A stretch of 64,000 bases of DNA. Origin: Lineus longissimus. Taxonomy: Eukaryota > Nemertea > Pilidiophora > Heteronemertea > Lineidae. Shown here piece after piece: positions 23,849 to 35,440 of the stretch (position 1 is its first letter; every line of letters starts with the position of its first letter). Where the stretch lies: assembly GCF_910592395.1 (NCBI RefSeq), contig NC_088312.1:17803292-17867291 (forward strand), in the 5' to 3' direction. The position numbers were made by a program, and so were the translations under genes. The notes under the pieces are model-generated. The model had not been told where the DNA came from and searched no databases. It saw only the letters and a program-made list of their open reading frames with translations.

Positions 23849-25080
23849 ATAAATTTTACCAAAATAACATGTGTCCATCTGCTGGTAACTGGGGCACCGG
23901 ACATCATAAGGCTGAGATTCCATCATTGCCCAACCATAGAGCTCCAGGAATGGGACTGCACATCCCGGAATGGAAACCATACATTCAAGCAATGGTGGAC
24001 GAAAAACATTTTGAGAAGGGTTTTTGCTTGCATATAACTTGCACACTGGTCTCAGGGAACGTTACTCGCCAAACTAGTCCATCAAGCAAGGCATTTCTTA
24101 CTAAGCTATATGATAATGCAAATTATTTTACATATCTGTATCTAAGAAAACGGGAATTTCAATAGTATTGTCGGCTTCCAAAATTTGAATCGAGAGTATT
24201 CAAGTGGGACGAACAGCGAAATTAAGCATGTAAAATGCTGTTCAATGACAATTTATGATGCCTCTTTTTTGAAGTTACTCCCTGGTGTAGGCGGTAACAC
24301 TCATGGCGAAAGGTACCATGCACAGTCATGGGTTCGAGTCCATCCTGGGCCGCACTCTCTTTTTATTTTTGAATTAATCGAATGTACATGTTATGTTTTA
24401 CGTTTCCCCCAAAATCAGATCTTAGGTGTGGATCATTGATACATATAGACTTTATTCGTAACAAGTACACTTGAAATATTGTAGAAAAGCATTTTCACAT
24501 TCGTCCAATGATTTGAAAAAGCTATTGATTGTTTTAATCAAAGACGCATGCATCCACCACTGTCATGTCTGTAGACTCACTGTCATGTCTGTAGTCTGTA
24601 GAGAGTATGAACTCTCAGCTGTGATCATGACTCGGCGCAGTTGAGGGAAAAAATGTTTTGGGCATGCGCCAAAGAACTCCCATATACATTTAGTATTCTC
24701 ACTAGGGGATACGGCTCCCGCTCATCGAGAAAGTTCGTATTAAGTTTCACTACAACACTACTCTTGTCCAGACAACATTTCGACGTACTCAAGTTTTTTT
24801 TCCGTCCGACAGTTGATTGATGAAGAAACTTGACCGAAAATCTTTTTTTCTCAGTAACCCGTCACTGCCACCCTTTAGAATGTTTTAGATTATATCATTT
24901 AATATGATGTTTGCATTTAAAATGTCTTTCAGTAGAATATTGATAGGCAAATTTGACCTCGCTTTGAAAGAGGTTAATCCTCATGCATGCATTCACTTTC
25001 GTACTTTTTGCGCAGATCAACGTACACCGATAAGTGTAGATCTGCGTACACTTTTGTTACTCCAGATTCTGAAAGCGATA
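23849..25080. other. Intronic, contains a tRNA-like head
   Basis: Apart from the tRNA-like block at 24278-24354, nothing recognisable. The plus-strand open frame at 23815-24165 overlaps the end of MITE B and is not supported. Confidence 0.35.
24278..24354 (+). repeat. tRNA-derived SINE-like head (A and B box)
   Basis: CCTGGTGTAGGCGGTAAC resembles a polymerase III A box, and GGGTTCGAGTCC about 40 nt later is a good B box. The T stem is imperfect and no acceptor stem closes, so this is not a working tRNA gene. A T-rich run follows at 24360. Best read as a SINE head or tRNA pseudogene. Confidence 0.45.
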
Positions 25081-25089
25081 CATCATAAA

Positions 25090-26775
25090 CTAGGTGCCGA
25101 ACGAACAAACTTGAGCGATATCGCGATGGTAGGTGATAAAGCTTGGAACCAGTGAAACCTTGAAACCAGTGATAAACCTTGGAATCAGTCCTAAAAATGC
25201 ATAAAAACATGAAATAATGCCATTTGAACCTAAGGTGGTTACGAATCAATATTTGGAGCTTATTTTTACATGATCAGATCGGAATTTGACGGTAGTTTAG
25301 AAATCAGTCGCATATCCGATTCAATAATCTATGATTTAGAACAACCCAGTCATACCTCGCCTCCAGTGTACATTACTGATCTCCCAAATATAGGCATGCA
25401 CGTCACGACACGCCCATCACACACCCATAATATGGACCAATCAGCGCTCCGCTTACTACGCCACCACACGGGGCCTATTTGAACTACGGAGTGGTGTGAT
25501 CATACAGGGTGATACAGAGAAGATTGACTACATCATGCAGTACCGGCTGGCACTTATCCGTAGAAACGTAGATGAAGGTTTATTACCGAAGGTTTTAGCC
25601 GGGTTTGGGGATGAAAAATGTGAATAAATTCCTTCGCTGTGAGCGATTTCGTACATATTCATGTACACATCGAGGGATGTAGAGATATTTTCGTAATGTA
25701 TTGTAACCAGTTCTAAGCGGACACATTTTTTATTGATTCCCGTGTGCATGTTTGTCATATCTACTGAGCTTTATCAGAGCATTATATATACAAATGATTC
25801 TTCTAAAAAAAACGTTTTATTTTAGTATATGGAATACAAAACAATCACAAAAGCTTACTTTTGCTTTCACCGAAGAGCAATAATTAGATATTTGCAATAG
25901 CGGCCCGTCATGAATATAAGTTTATTTTTTAACTACAACAACATATTTCCAATGCATTCAATGATGACGTCTGGAACTACTGGCAAATTGCTATCAATAA
26001 AGTCAGCTGGGACGAGATTGGCAGTTGGGAGGGTATAAATCGTGGAAGGAACGCGCCCGATTTCACGCGGTACTTGCACAGTGATTCCACGGTTTAGTAC
26101 TGACTATTCCAAGGTTTATCACTGGTTACATGGTTTCACTGATTCCAAGCTTTATCAACTACCATATCGCGATCCTTGCGTAAACCAGACTCAATCGGAA
26201 AGTCATAGATACATGTAATTGCTACGCGCTGTGTAAATCGTGTACGTTGACCACCGTGATAAGGAACGTTCGTACAGAAAAGAAATGAGTGTTTGTAAGA
26301 GTATTTATGTAACAGGTGTCCACTAACTGGCACGTGTGCGAATCCAATTGTGAGTCGTGGTCTATCACACAGTCGGGGACCATTTAATAAGTGATTGGTC
26401 AGTTTGGAATACTGGTGGGTGATTCCAAGAGGAAAATGTGATAAAAACACATTTCCATTGGTAATTATTTCAGCAGATCAAGAGAGTTAAAGCAGTGTAT
26501 TCTGTTCAACCATGAAAATGGTCTCACGGTGTGTGGTCACTGATATGCACTCTCTAATATATAGGCAGAGAAAAAAATCAAAAGATGCAGAACAAACGAA
26601 CTTGAGCAATACCGCGATCCTTGCGTTCACAAGATTCAATCGGAAATTCATGGATCATTGCTACGCACTGTGTAAATCGTGTACCTTGACCACCGTGATA
26701 AGGAACATTCGTCAAAGAGGAAAATGTGATAAAAACACATTTCCATTAGTTATCATTGCAGTAGATCATGCTAGA
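25090..26775 (+). repeat. Local duplication with filled and empty MITE site
   Basis: Sequence around 25,105-25,127 plus 26,164-26,479 matches 26,590-26,775: ACTTGAGC(A/G)ATA, CGCGATCCTTGCG, TGTGTAAATCGTGTAC, GACCACCGTGATAAGGAAC and GAGGAAAATGTGATAAAAAC occur in both in the same order. The first copy carries MITE copy 3 and ~130 bp of extra sequence; the second lacks the MITE. Confidence 0.8.
25128..26163 (+). mobile_element. MULE-like MITE, copy 3
   Basis: Begins GGTAGGTGATAAAGCTTGG and ends AAGCTTTATCAACTACC. It is flanked by ATATCGCGAT (10 bp; 25118-25127 and 26164-26173). The paralogous empty site at ~26606-26620 shows a single copy of this word (ATACCGCGAT), confirming the borders. Same orientation as copy 2. 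Confidence 0.88.
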
Positions 26776-27094
26776 ATGACTTCTGAACAATGGAGACAAA
26801 TAGCGAAATAAACCCAAAGAAAGCTGGTTGATGAAAAAAATGATTAGGGGGTTGACTAACAAATTACATCGCAGCATCATTACATCATAATACATGTCGG
26901 CAAATTTAGCCCCGTCTTATAGCCTAGGAATTTATTTACACATCAGTAGTACCCGGGCAATTTGCGACACTGTGGTTTTCGAGAAAATTGAGGAAAACTT
27001 GTGCCCATAAACTTTTGACCATGACTGTGTTTCTATATACGAGTCGGAATTTCTTTTGGATACGTGTTTTCCAACCAGATTGACTGACTGATGA

Positions 27095-27220
27095 TTAATG
27101 ATAATGATAATGATGATGATTAATGATAATAATAATTATAATGACAATGATAATGATAACGACAGTGCTAGTGCTAGTGCTAATGCTAATGCTAATGCTA
27201 ATGATAATGATAAAAATGAT
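27095..27220 (+). repeat. TAATGA/GCTAAT microsatellite
   Basis: Array of (AATGAT)n passing into (GCTAAT)n and back. It sits at the 3' end of the minus-strand SINE next door and may be its expanded tail. Overlapping open frames (poly-ND and poly-IM) are translations of the array. Confidence 0.85.
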
Positions 27221-27224
27221 AATA

Positions 27225-27465
27225 GTGAGTTCTTATATAACGCTTTTTACTGTACTATCTACTGTCGCAAAGTGCTTTACGATCGCAAACGTTATTACCC
27301 AGCTTATCCAGAAACCTTTCTGCAGAACCAATTCAAGGGCAGCCACAATCAAGCTCACAAGGACATTTCAGGCTAATTGAGAGTTACAAAGTGTCACCTA
27401 CCGGGCATCGAACCCGGGACCTACCGATCACAAGGCCGACGCTCAACAGTTGTGCCACCCCTTGA
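27225..27465 (-). repeat. tRNA-derived SINE
   Basis: On the minus strand the head reads GGGGTGGCACAACTGTTGAG (A-box region), then CCCGGGTTCGATGCCCGG with a perfect B box GGTTCGANNCC. The body holds GGTAATAACG, AAAGCACTTTG-like and TATATAAG words. The same body, in the same relation to an (AAT)n tail, occurs at 36507-36650. Transcription would be by RNA polymerase III from the internal boxes. Confidence 0.75.
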
Positions 27466-28469
27466 ATTTGTGTTTTCCGTCGATTTTTCTCGTTGAAATC
27501 TATCATTATCGGTCTTGTTATTGTTCATAGCGTAACTCTACATGTATGCAGGTTGGTCTCACTTCAGACTTATTTCGTATAAATAGCTGGGTTTTTGAGA
27601 AAGGGTGTTTTTGTGGTCATATTTCGTCCGTTTAGGGCGAGGTCTGTTTACCCGATAACTGCTTTTAAAATCAAATAAAATGTTTTTAATGTAATAGTCG
27701 GCTTTGTATTGCAGTATGTTTTTTTTTTCATGTGGTTCACCAGTAAACTATTCTTCTGAACGTATTTGATGCTTTTTTCAATTTTGTTTCAGCTCTTCGA
27801 TAGTAAAAAACGCGTTATTCTTTATTTTCAGTCCTGGCGCGATAGACCTGCCCCGCCAAGTGAGTGAACGCCGAGATCCGATCACCCCGCTATTTCGACG
27901 TCATATCCATATTTCTACTTTTAGGGAGTTTTAGGACGTATTTGGCACTTTTATTTCGATTGTCCACGTGCTTGTATTGTACTAGGCCTAGTATCGATTT
28001 TTTTCACGTCGAGGGTGTGAGAGCCGGCGTATAGCATTTCATCTAATACGTCATCCCCGCAAATAGCGGAGTAGGTTTATTTGTTGATTGGGAAAGGATT
28101 TTTTTCTCATTTATTTTCCATACTTCTAACTTGTATCTTTTTTCTTTCAGGTTCTTTCTCATCAGAGCACACACACGAACATGGTTGTACATTGTATTTC
28201 GTCAGTATGGTTGGACATGGCCTACGTGTAACTGTATGTGTACCCACACTCATGATCCAGCACTTCCGGTGTCCTGACAGACTGACGGCAGCGCCACTGT
28301 TTAGTCGTAGACAATTATGTTTCTGGCAGACTTCTGAAGGGTGTTTCGGGTGTTTGCATTTCTCTTGACCAACGAGCCACAGCACGGTGGTCGAGGTAAA
28401 TGCAACTGACACATAATAAAGTAATTTAAACACTAATTTAAACATGGACGCTTCTGTTTTTGTTCATGC
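27466..28469. other. Intronic, no gene recognised
   Basis: No supportable gene. The two overlapping open frames at 28081-28445 (opposite strands) have no known domain. Confidence 0.35.
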
Positions 28470-29220
28470 TGTTCAGCTTTAACCATCCGCTACAGCTCTC
28501 AGGCTGTTAATGTTAAATGGGACAGCTATCTTTCCCCATAATTCAATGTTAGCAATGGTGTTAAACAAAGTGGGATGTTATCTCCCATTCTGTTTAATAT
28601 CTATATTGATGTGTTACTAGACATGTTCCGTGCAAGAAGACCAGGGTGTCATATTGGTGACCAGGTCTGTGGAGCCTTAGCTTATGCCAACGATATCATC
28701 ATTCTAGTTCCTTCATTACTCTCACTTAACATGTTGCTCCGTAGAGCCTCGGGATACTCTATCGATTATTTTATATCTTTTAATGAGAGCAAATGTAAGG
28801 TTTTTGTGTTTGGATTACATAAATATGAAAGCATTGAGATTCTTTTTAATAATTCATTACTGCATGCAGCTCCCCGGGATGTGAACCTTGGGATTCCCTT
28901 GGGACAAGACATCACGAGACAATAATTGAAGTCGCAGTCAATGACCTTTACAGAAGGACCAATGTTATGTTGTCATTTTTTAGATATGCTAGTGTCTCTG
29001 TAAAGTATTCTCTATTCAAAACCTATTGTATGCCTCCATACTCTTGCAGATTTGGGACATATCTAAACAACAATTTGCTGATTCCCTCTCAGTGGGATAG
29101 AGAAAGTGTATACGAAAAATCTTAGATATCCCTCAGAGAACGCAAAATGACTTAATTCCATTTACAATAATGTATGCCTTGAATCATTGTGAAGAAACTA
29201 ATCTTTCACCACCATGATCC
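28470..29220 (+). pseudogene. LINE fragment: reverse transcriptase
   Basis: Frame 28575-28925 reads MLSPILFNIYIDVLLDMFRA, the conserved 'G.LSP.LFNIY.D.L', then ALAYANDIIILVPS. The catalytic YADD is YAND here, so one catalytic aspartate is lost. Upstream words (QAVNVKWDSYLSP, GVKQSG) and downstream words (YRRTNVMLSFFRYA, LFKTYCMP, then in a shifted frame an 'IRKILDIPQRT'-like stretch) follow the order of CR1/I-like non-LTR elements. Stops and frameshifts abound. It is 5' truncated. Confidence 0.85.
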
Positions 29221-29254
29221 AGGCCCAGTTTATACGCTAACAATAGCGTTTGAA

Positions 29255-29592
29255 GGGAACTGAAACCGCCAAGCCAGTTCGTATGACCTCGTTTTCATTT
29301 CCCGCGTATCGGGTGATCAGAACGAGGCATGAATGAAACATGGCGCCTGGCTGTCAATCATTGAGTGACGCCACTACTATGGAATTTACTACGAAAACTC
29401 ATGAATGAAAGATCGCATGACTCACGTGATTCTCACATGATTCTCAATAATTTCAAATTGACCTGCGCATGCTCGGGCACTGGGGGCGGAGCTACAAAGC
29501 TGAACTCGAATAGGAAGTTGGAAGTTTGACTTTCTCGGGCGGTAAAAGTCGAAAAGTTGAATAAATCGCTCGGCGGTTCCAGTTCCCTTTAA
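29255..29592. mobile_element. Small MITE (~340 bp)
   Basis: GGGAACTGAAACCGCC near 29258 faces GGCGGTTCCAGTTCCC near 29574: a ~20-bp inverted repeat enclosing non-coding sequence that includes CATGCTCGGGCACTGGGGGC. Target duplication unclear (TTT/TTT-like). Superfamily not assigned. Confidence 0.6.
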
Positions 29593-29816
29593 GATATTGC
29601 GATTCACCCATACGCACTTGCGGTTGAAGACGTAACCTTATTTTAGAGGTACCGTAGGAGTTACTCCGCATAGTGATGTAACGATCTCTAGGCCTATAAC
29701 TTGAACTAAATTCAAATTTTTGAGACTTGTTCCGAATCTGATAAAGGACTCGTTGGAAAGTTCTTGCATGTGGTTTTATTGGTTTTGAACCACTGTTGCA
29801 GGCCACCGTGCTTGGC

Positions 29817-30096
29817 TATGGTAACTGATGAGGATACTGATGGTGTCGAAGACGGCGAAGATGAAAATGGTGTGGATGGTGACGGTATTGATCCGCCGAT
29901 GGAGGGGCCACCAAGACGACATCTGAATGTTTATTCGGTGGCCCAGAAGATTCGGTATCTGGATGACTACATCCAGGCCCACCTTTTAGGTCACGCTTAC
30001 GCCCAGACACTTACAGAGTGTGCGCGGAGATATCGAATTCATCGACGAAGCTTTCGAGACTGGTTAGTGAATGAGGATTATATCAGGAACTCGTGA
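29817..30096 (+). pseudogene. pogo-like transposase N-terminus (second copy)
   Basis: Starts MVTDEDTDGVEDGEDENGVD (acidic), followed by NVYSVAQKIRYLDDYIQAH, then ECARRYRIHRRSFRDWLVNE, and a stop. It is clearly related to 3105-3354 but less degraded. Only the N-terminal HTH is present; it stops 12 bp before the inverted-repeat end of the pogo derivative at 30108. Part of a larger autonomous copy that was truncated or interrupted. Confidence 0.65.
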
Positions 30097-30107
30097 CAAT
30101 AAATGTA

Positions 30108-31635
30108 ATGTAAAATGGGATAATTGTAGCCCCTTTTTCACCTATAATTTTGGTTACGCAAGAGATTTCCAGGCAGATTCACTTAAACCGGCCTGCATCT
30201 TGTAGTGGCACCCCTTCCAATTGCACAGCCTGCAATTTAGGGCACTTAATCAAAAACAATGCCTCTGAGAGACAATACAAGACTCGAGGTCAGGGGCTAC
30301 AAATACCCCATGGCCTTGGGGGAATTTGTAGCCCCTTATTAAAATTTAAAATTGCATGTTTTTTTATGTATGAGAAAAATATTTTTACAGGTTTATGGAC
30401 TTTATTGGTAATAAAGCTTTCAATATTATTCCATCTAAGTTGCCGACGATATTTTGCTGGTATCAAACGAAATTCATTGAATACATTAAGTGGTTTTTGA
30501 TGCAATCACTTACCAACAATTTAAACAATATCGTTGCAAATCAGACCGATTTTAAACTGGTGTAAAAAGACAAAATTATATTTCTCACCTCTGTTGTACA
30601 TTAGACCTTGTGTCAGACAACAGCTTGTGATATTCTGAATTGACTGACTGTCGTGCGCCGTGAATAAATGTAGTTTCAGTTATGGGTCATGTATCAACCC
30701 CAACTATAGCTGGCACCACTTAATGGTAATGCAATGTACCATGAGAAATGCTGCTATCTAGTCAATGGTATGGCTTTAACTAGAGACACCAGTAAGTTTG
30801 AAAAAATTAACATTATTTCGAAATAATTTTAGATAAACTAGAATGAAACGTTAAATGTGTCATTGCTTGTACATAAAGGGTTAACATTGCGTCTAAATCG
30901 GAGAGATTTATGATCAAATAAAATATAATTCGGGTAAAAGAATTAAAAAAACCTAGCATTTTCATGTTTTATGACAGGATATATTGAGCTTTTTATAGGG
31001 GCTACAAATACCCTGAACCAACGGGCTACAAATACCCTGAGGATACCTTGGTCAGAAAAGTGTCTCTGAAAAAGTGATTATGCCGCATACAACATTCTCT
31101 ACACTCAATTCTGATCACCTGAAACCAAGTTTCAAATACATGTATATCAATGCTCTGCAAGAGTGGATCAGAAAGTTCGATCCCAACGTTTTTTTTTGCA
31201 TGTATCTGATTTGTTTACTTCTTATAGTCAAAGCTCTTACATAACACGATGCATAATCCAAAAATATTTATGCTGTGATACTCAAGAGTCACCTCTTTCA
31301 TATCCATGCTTGGGTTGGCTGAATAATTCCATGGTTAATTCTGATCACCTGAAACCAAGTTTCAAATACATGTATACCAATGCTCTGCAAGAGTGGATCA
31401 GAAAGTTCGATCCCAACGTTTTTTTACATGTATCTGATTTGTTTACTTCTTATAGTCAAAGTTCTTACATAACATGATGCATAATCCAAAACTATTTATG
31501 ATGTGATACTCAAGAGTCACCTCTTTCATATCCATGCTTGGGTTGGCTGAATAATTCCATGATTACCAGAATATGAATCAAAAACATTGCCAGGGGCTAC
31601 AATTAGACCGGGGCTACAAATACCCCATTTTACCT
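30108..31635 (-). mobile_element. pogo-like derivative, internally deleted (1.5 kb)
   Basis: Ends ATGTAAAATGGGATAATTGT and (complement) AGGTAAAATGGGGTATTTGT, with TA on both sides (30106-30107, 31636-31637). 30108-30300 matches the right end of the 2158-5649 element inverted, and 30560-30960 matches its left part inverted; the transposase region is gone. About 640 bp not found in the parent, including a 230-bp tandem duplication, sits next to the right end. GGGGCTACAAATACCC words recur inside. It moves, if at all, by borrowed transposase. Confidence 0.8.
31109..31568 (+). repeat. 230-bp tandem duplication (two units)
   Basis: CTGATCACCTGAAACCAAGT occurs at 31111 and 31341 and the whole 230-bp unit through GGCTGAATAATTCCATG is repeated with few changes. 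Recent by its similarity. It lies inside the pogo-like derivative. Confidence 0.9.
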
Positions 31636-31637
31636 TA

Positions 31638-33119
31638 CATGTGCAACGGCTCAGGAACAGCAAATACTGAACACATTATGAGCGGTAATTACTTACCCAT
31701 CAATACTTTACATGAAACAAGTCATCAAAATACTGATCGGACATACGCTTCACACAAGTCTCAGTCAATTATCGGTACTATTGAGTCATTATTATCCTGT
31801 TACTATCGTGCAGGAATAGTTAGACCAATTATGATCAAATTACGTCATTAATCCCAGTCGAAAGGTAATCAATGCCCCGTCTCGAACCCGCTATTGTTAG
31901 AGTAAAAATTGACAACTTCGCTGGACTGGAAATTTTCAAATGAGGCCTGGGTCAGACGGCGAGCTATGCGTGGACAACTGCTTATACAAAATAATGATAC
32001 TTATATGGAAGAGTGTCCAGAGTATTTTCTGCTCAATCCACTGTACAATGGGATACTCAACCAAAAGCCTCCCGAAAGTGGTGGGTCTTCAGAAGAACCT
32101 TGAAAGAGTTCAGTCGCTTGGCTAGAGCATTGCAGAATCGTAGGGCCGTAATCCGAATTCAGGAAGGCCAGACTGATGGCAAAACTGATCTTCAGCCTGG
32201 GAGTACGCGGCACCAGACCAGACAAGATCGTTCACGAAGTCACGTATGATATGTGCTACGTTTATAACAAGAAGCAAAACAGTGGACCAAAGGTAAAGAA
32301 GGAAACACACATTTTACACATGCAGCGGTTCAGCATTTATAGAAGACACATGTACATTATAAACATCGCGGGACAAACATACCATCCCAGTAAGAAAGAA
32401 GGCCGAAACCGCCCCAAGTGCGAAACCGAACGCGATGCAGAGATATCCACAGTATACACCTTTCCAGAAATGGGGCGCTGAGTGTCCGAAATAGTGATGT
32501 CGTAAGAGGAAACTAGGCCTTATGGTGGAGGGACAAAGGTGATAGTCATGGTTGACCAACACACTTGAATGCCTTTAATGACGGACAAGGGGGAAAACGT
32601 TAGTTCCAATGCAAGCCACCAATTTCAGGAAGCATGTATAGTACACTTCGAGTGAATGCTTCCTGAGATGTAATCTGGGCTGGGTTGTTCAGCTTTAATG
32701 GAGTTGTTAAAATCTGGATAATGTGAAAATATTTAATCGGATTAACTGAAAGAGATAACTCTGACGTTTACGTTCAGTATTCTTAAGAACACTAAATATA
32801 ACCGTTAGCGATAACATAAATGTTGTGCTTTTGAACAACTGAACCCTGAAATCAGAATTCAAAATGTCCGGACGCTTACGTACCAACACATCTAATTAAC
32901 TGACTTCATGACTGTATCACCAAGGGTCTCACGTAAAACATCGGTGTGCAAAGATAGTTGACGAAATAATTTGCAGCTCTAAAATTAATGAACGCCAACA
33001 TATTTCTCTAATTCTTCGGTTTATTTCTGAAATCTGGATAAAAAAGTATTTGTTTGTTTTATGCTGCGCCTTAACAAAGTGAATCAACCGACATCATCAA
33101 GACAGCTTGCCCGACTTAC
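31638..33119. other. Intronic, no gene recognised
   Basis: Frames at 31573-31851 and 31909-32103 (plus) and 32314-32562 (minus; one hydrophobic segment followed by a donor-like GTATGT) look protein-like in composition but match nothing I know. They may be remnants of a repeat or of a nested gene. Confidence 0.25.
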
Positions 33120-33230
33120 CAGTATGGAGGTTACTTCCAGTGTTCTGTTGATTCCCATCTTTCCACCTCGCGTCATGGTTTCAAATGGTCCTGTGTAATT
33201 CAAACCACCTATTGGATTCCAATAACCAAC
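33120..33230 (-). CDS. Kainate-type glutamate receptor, last ATD exon
   Basis: 111 bp, 37 codons, phase 0/0, acceptor TTCGTCAG and donor GTAAGTC. Encodes VGYWNPIGGLNYTGPFETMT and, after a basic stretch, NRTLEVTSIL: the end of the amino-terminal domain and the linker into S1. In the family this region reads '(K)IG.W....GLN.T', then 'N.SL.VT.IL', immediately before the E-P-Y/F-V-M start of S1. NYT and NRT are possible N-glycosylation sites. The next exon is one of the two S1 copies 23.7 kb away. Confidence 0.93.
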
Positions 33231-33618
33231 CTGACGAAACAAAAATAACGGAATAAGTTATCACCTGTTACCATTTGGCCAAAGGATAAAGGTTGGGGGG
33301 TGAGTTATTCATTTTTTATGAATTAAGCAGGCTCAGCTGCTAATCCAAGTAGGGAGGGGTTTACAACTGGCAAACTACATTCTCAAAACTAAGTATGGAT
33401 TAAGGAAGAATGTCCAACTAGCTATTGGTTGGATAGACGAGCACCTAGTTCTGATTTTGATATAGGGGGCTTCTGTAATTTAATTAGCACTTATTCATTA
33501 ACCGTTGAAATTATCGGAATGCTTTTGCCTGAATTATTTTGTTGCAACCACGTACTAAATATTCCCCGCAAACAAAATGTGTTAATCAGGCTAATCAAAT
33601 GTTATATTTGAAAAATTA
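33231..33618. other. Intronic, nothing recognised
   Basis: No gene or repeat that I can support. Confidence 0.35.
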
Positions 33619-33800
33619 AATGAAACGGCCAGGGGGCATTGTGCTCATCGCATTGATATTTGGTGGTTAGGAATTCACCCTGGTTAAGAAACATGCTACA
33701 TGTATAGTATATAAGTCAAACCAAAGTCGGTATGACATGTGCTGTATCCTTGCCTGGAGTACCTAACATAAAAATATCATCGACAACAATTCACAACTTA
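33619..33800 (+). repeat. Dispersed ~302-bp-unit repeat, copy 3 (partial)
   Basis: Head ATGAAACGGCCAGGGGGCAT and first part of a unit (AAACCAAAGTCGGTATGACA as in copy 2), lost after AACAATTCACAA. The shared TGCTACATGTATAGTATATA shows close relation to copy 2. Confidence 0.75.
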
Positions 33801-34339
33801 CAGGCATGTGTTACTGTTGTTAGGAATTTTTGGGAAATACTTCCGTGTCCTGCGTCTGCCTCTAGGCAGATTGTCTATGCCTTTATGTTGTATAATTTCC
33901 TGATCAGTTTTTGGTCATATAGTTCTTTTGGTGTACAAGTTTAGTATTTAACCGTATAACGGTTGAGCTTTCAACTTCATGTAATCATAAGCGAAAACTG
34001 CAATTAATTTGCGTATTTTCGGTGTGTATACGGTGTTTTCTTCTTGGTTTCGCAATAAAACAGCCGTTGAATTATTATGGCATTTCTTTTCGTTTTATTT
34101 TAGCTTATTGAGTACTAGCAAATTACCCTTGGGGCAGGCATGTTGAGATGGGATAGTTCAAGAACAACAAATTATTTGCCTACACCACAATTATTATAGA
34201 TCAAGCATGGGACTCCTCCCCAGGACATGCTGGAGGAGAAGAGTGTACCTTGAGGAGTGTTGAATTATGGGCGGTGTTAATTGAATAGTGTGATTTAATT
34301 GATTATGATGCAGTGATGTATATAGGATCCCATGTAAGA

Positions 34340-34930
34340 CATGGTCAGCAGCCCCCCCCCCCCCCACACCATCTCAACCACAACTCAGTTTATGTCAGCA
34401 AAACAGTGATGTAGGAAAAGTTTGCCCTCTTGTCACATTACTCCCCCCCCCCCCCCGTCCACTACAAGATACAGGACGAAGGCCTAAATGTATCATGTAT
34501 ACCACCAAGTAATCGGGCTGTTTGTTTGTGATACATAACCACAGGTCCTTTCATATAGCAGCAGCCCCCCCCCCCCCAAAAAAAAAACGAATGGGGAGTA
34601 ACCGGTGAAGATCCCTTTAGACACCATCCCCTCCCTCCAGTCCGGACAGGTGGATAGCCCTTTTGCCCCCCCCCCCCCCACCCCAGACTGGTGAAGAACC
34701 CTTTTGATGCCTCCCACCGGCCCCAGACTGGTGGAGAGCCCTTCTGAGGCACCACCCCCAGACTGTTGAAGAACCCTTTTGACACCACCCCACTCCCTCT
34801 TGACTAGTGGAGAGTCCCGACACCATCCCGCTACCGCCATCCAGACCGGTGGACAGCCTTTTTAGACACCATCCCCAACCCCCAGACTGGTGGAGAGTTC
34901 TCTTAACACCATTCCTCTCCGTTAGTATGG
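34340..34930 (-). repeat. C-rich region with ~50-bp minisatellite
   Basis: Runs of 11-16 C are followed by about seven degenerate units containing CAGACTGGTGGAGAGCCCTT and TTTGACACCACCCC. The G-rich strand is the sense strand of the receptor gene. Three overlapping minus-strand open frames (G/W/S rich) are translations of the array, not genes. Homopolymer lengths may carry assembly errors. Confidence 0.8.
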
Positions 34931-35440
34931 AGTGTCCCGGCCGACGCGTGGCCAGTCTCCAGAAGGAGTGTGACAAAAAGCATAATTGTAAAGATGACGT
35001 ATGACTGGTGATACTGAAAAAGACTCACATGGTTTCATATAAAATACCACAAACCACGTCCTTTGGGTGATGATGTCATAGGAATCAAAAATATATTGGG
35101 GCAAGTCCTGACGACTGTATAAGGCTACCATAAGACACCTGGGGCCAATTCCATAAAAGCATTCTAACTTAGTATGTTACTAGGCCTTAGCAAGATTACA
35201 AATGCTTAGTTGGTTGCTTGTTAGCAAGCAACTTAATCGTATTCCCTAAAACCATTCTATGAACCATTCTTACTAGTTGCTTGCTAAGCATTGGCTGGAA
35301 TGGTGTGTTCATTACGAAACCACAAAACCACATTGGTCAATTTCATTTCACAATAGGGAAAGGGTTAAATACAGGACATGGCGTTAGGCCTAAGCATTTG
35401 GTGTGTATTCAGAATGGGGCTGTAGAGCAGACGCTTCAAA

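Noticed and set aside
24278-24354. A functional tRNA gene
   Set aside because: A and B boxes are recognisable, but the acceptor and T stems do not close; a SINE head or pseudogene fits better.
27098-27380. Two overlapping plus-strand frames with poly-Asn/Asp and poly-Ile/Met
   Set aside because: They translate the AATGAT/GCTAAT microsatellite and the SINE behind it.
32383-32477. Possible minus-strand exon with a hydrophobic segment (GYLCIAFGFALGAVSAFFL) and donor GTATGT
   Set aside because: One hydrophobic run and one donor are not enough; no family match, no phase partner and weak acceptor.
34462-34976. Three overlapping minus-strand open frames of 108-119 codons rich in G, W and S
   Set aside because: All are readings of the C-rich minisatellite in different frames; a real gene would not be open in all three.
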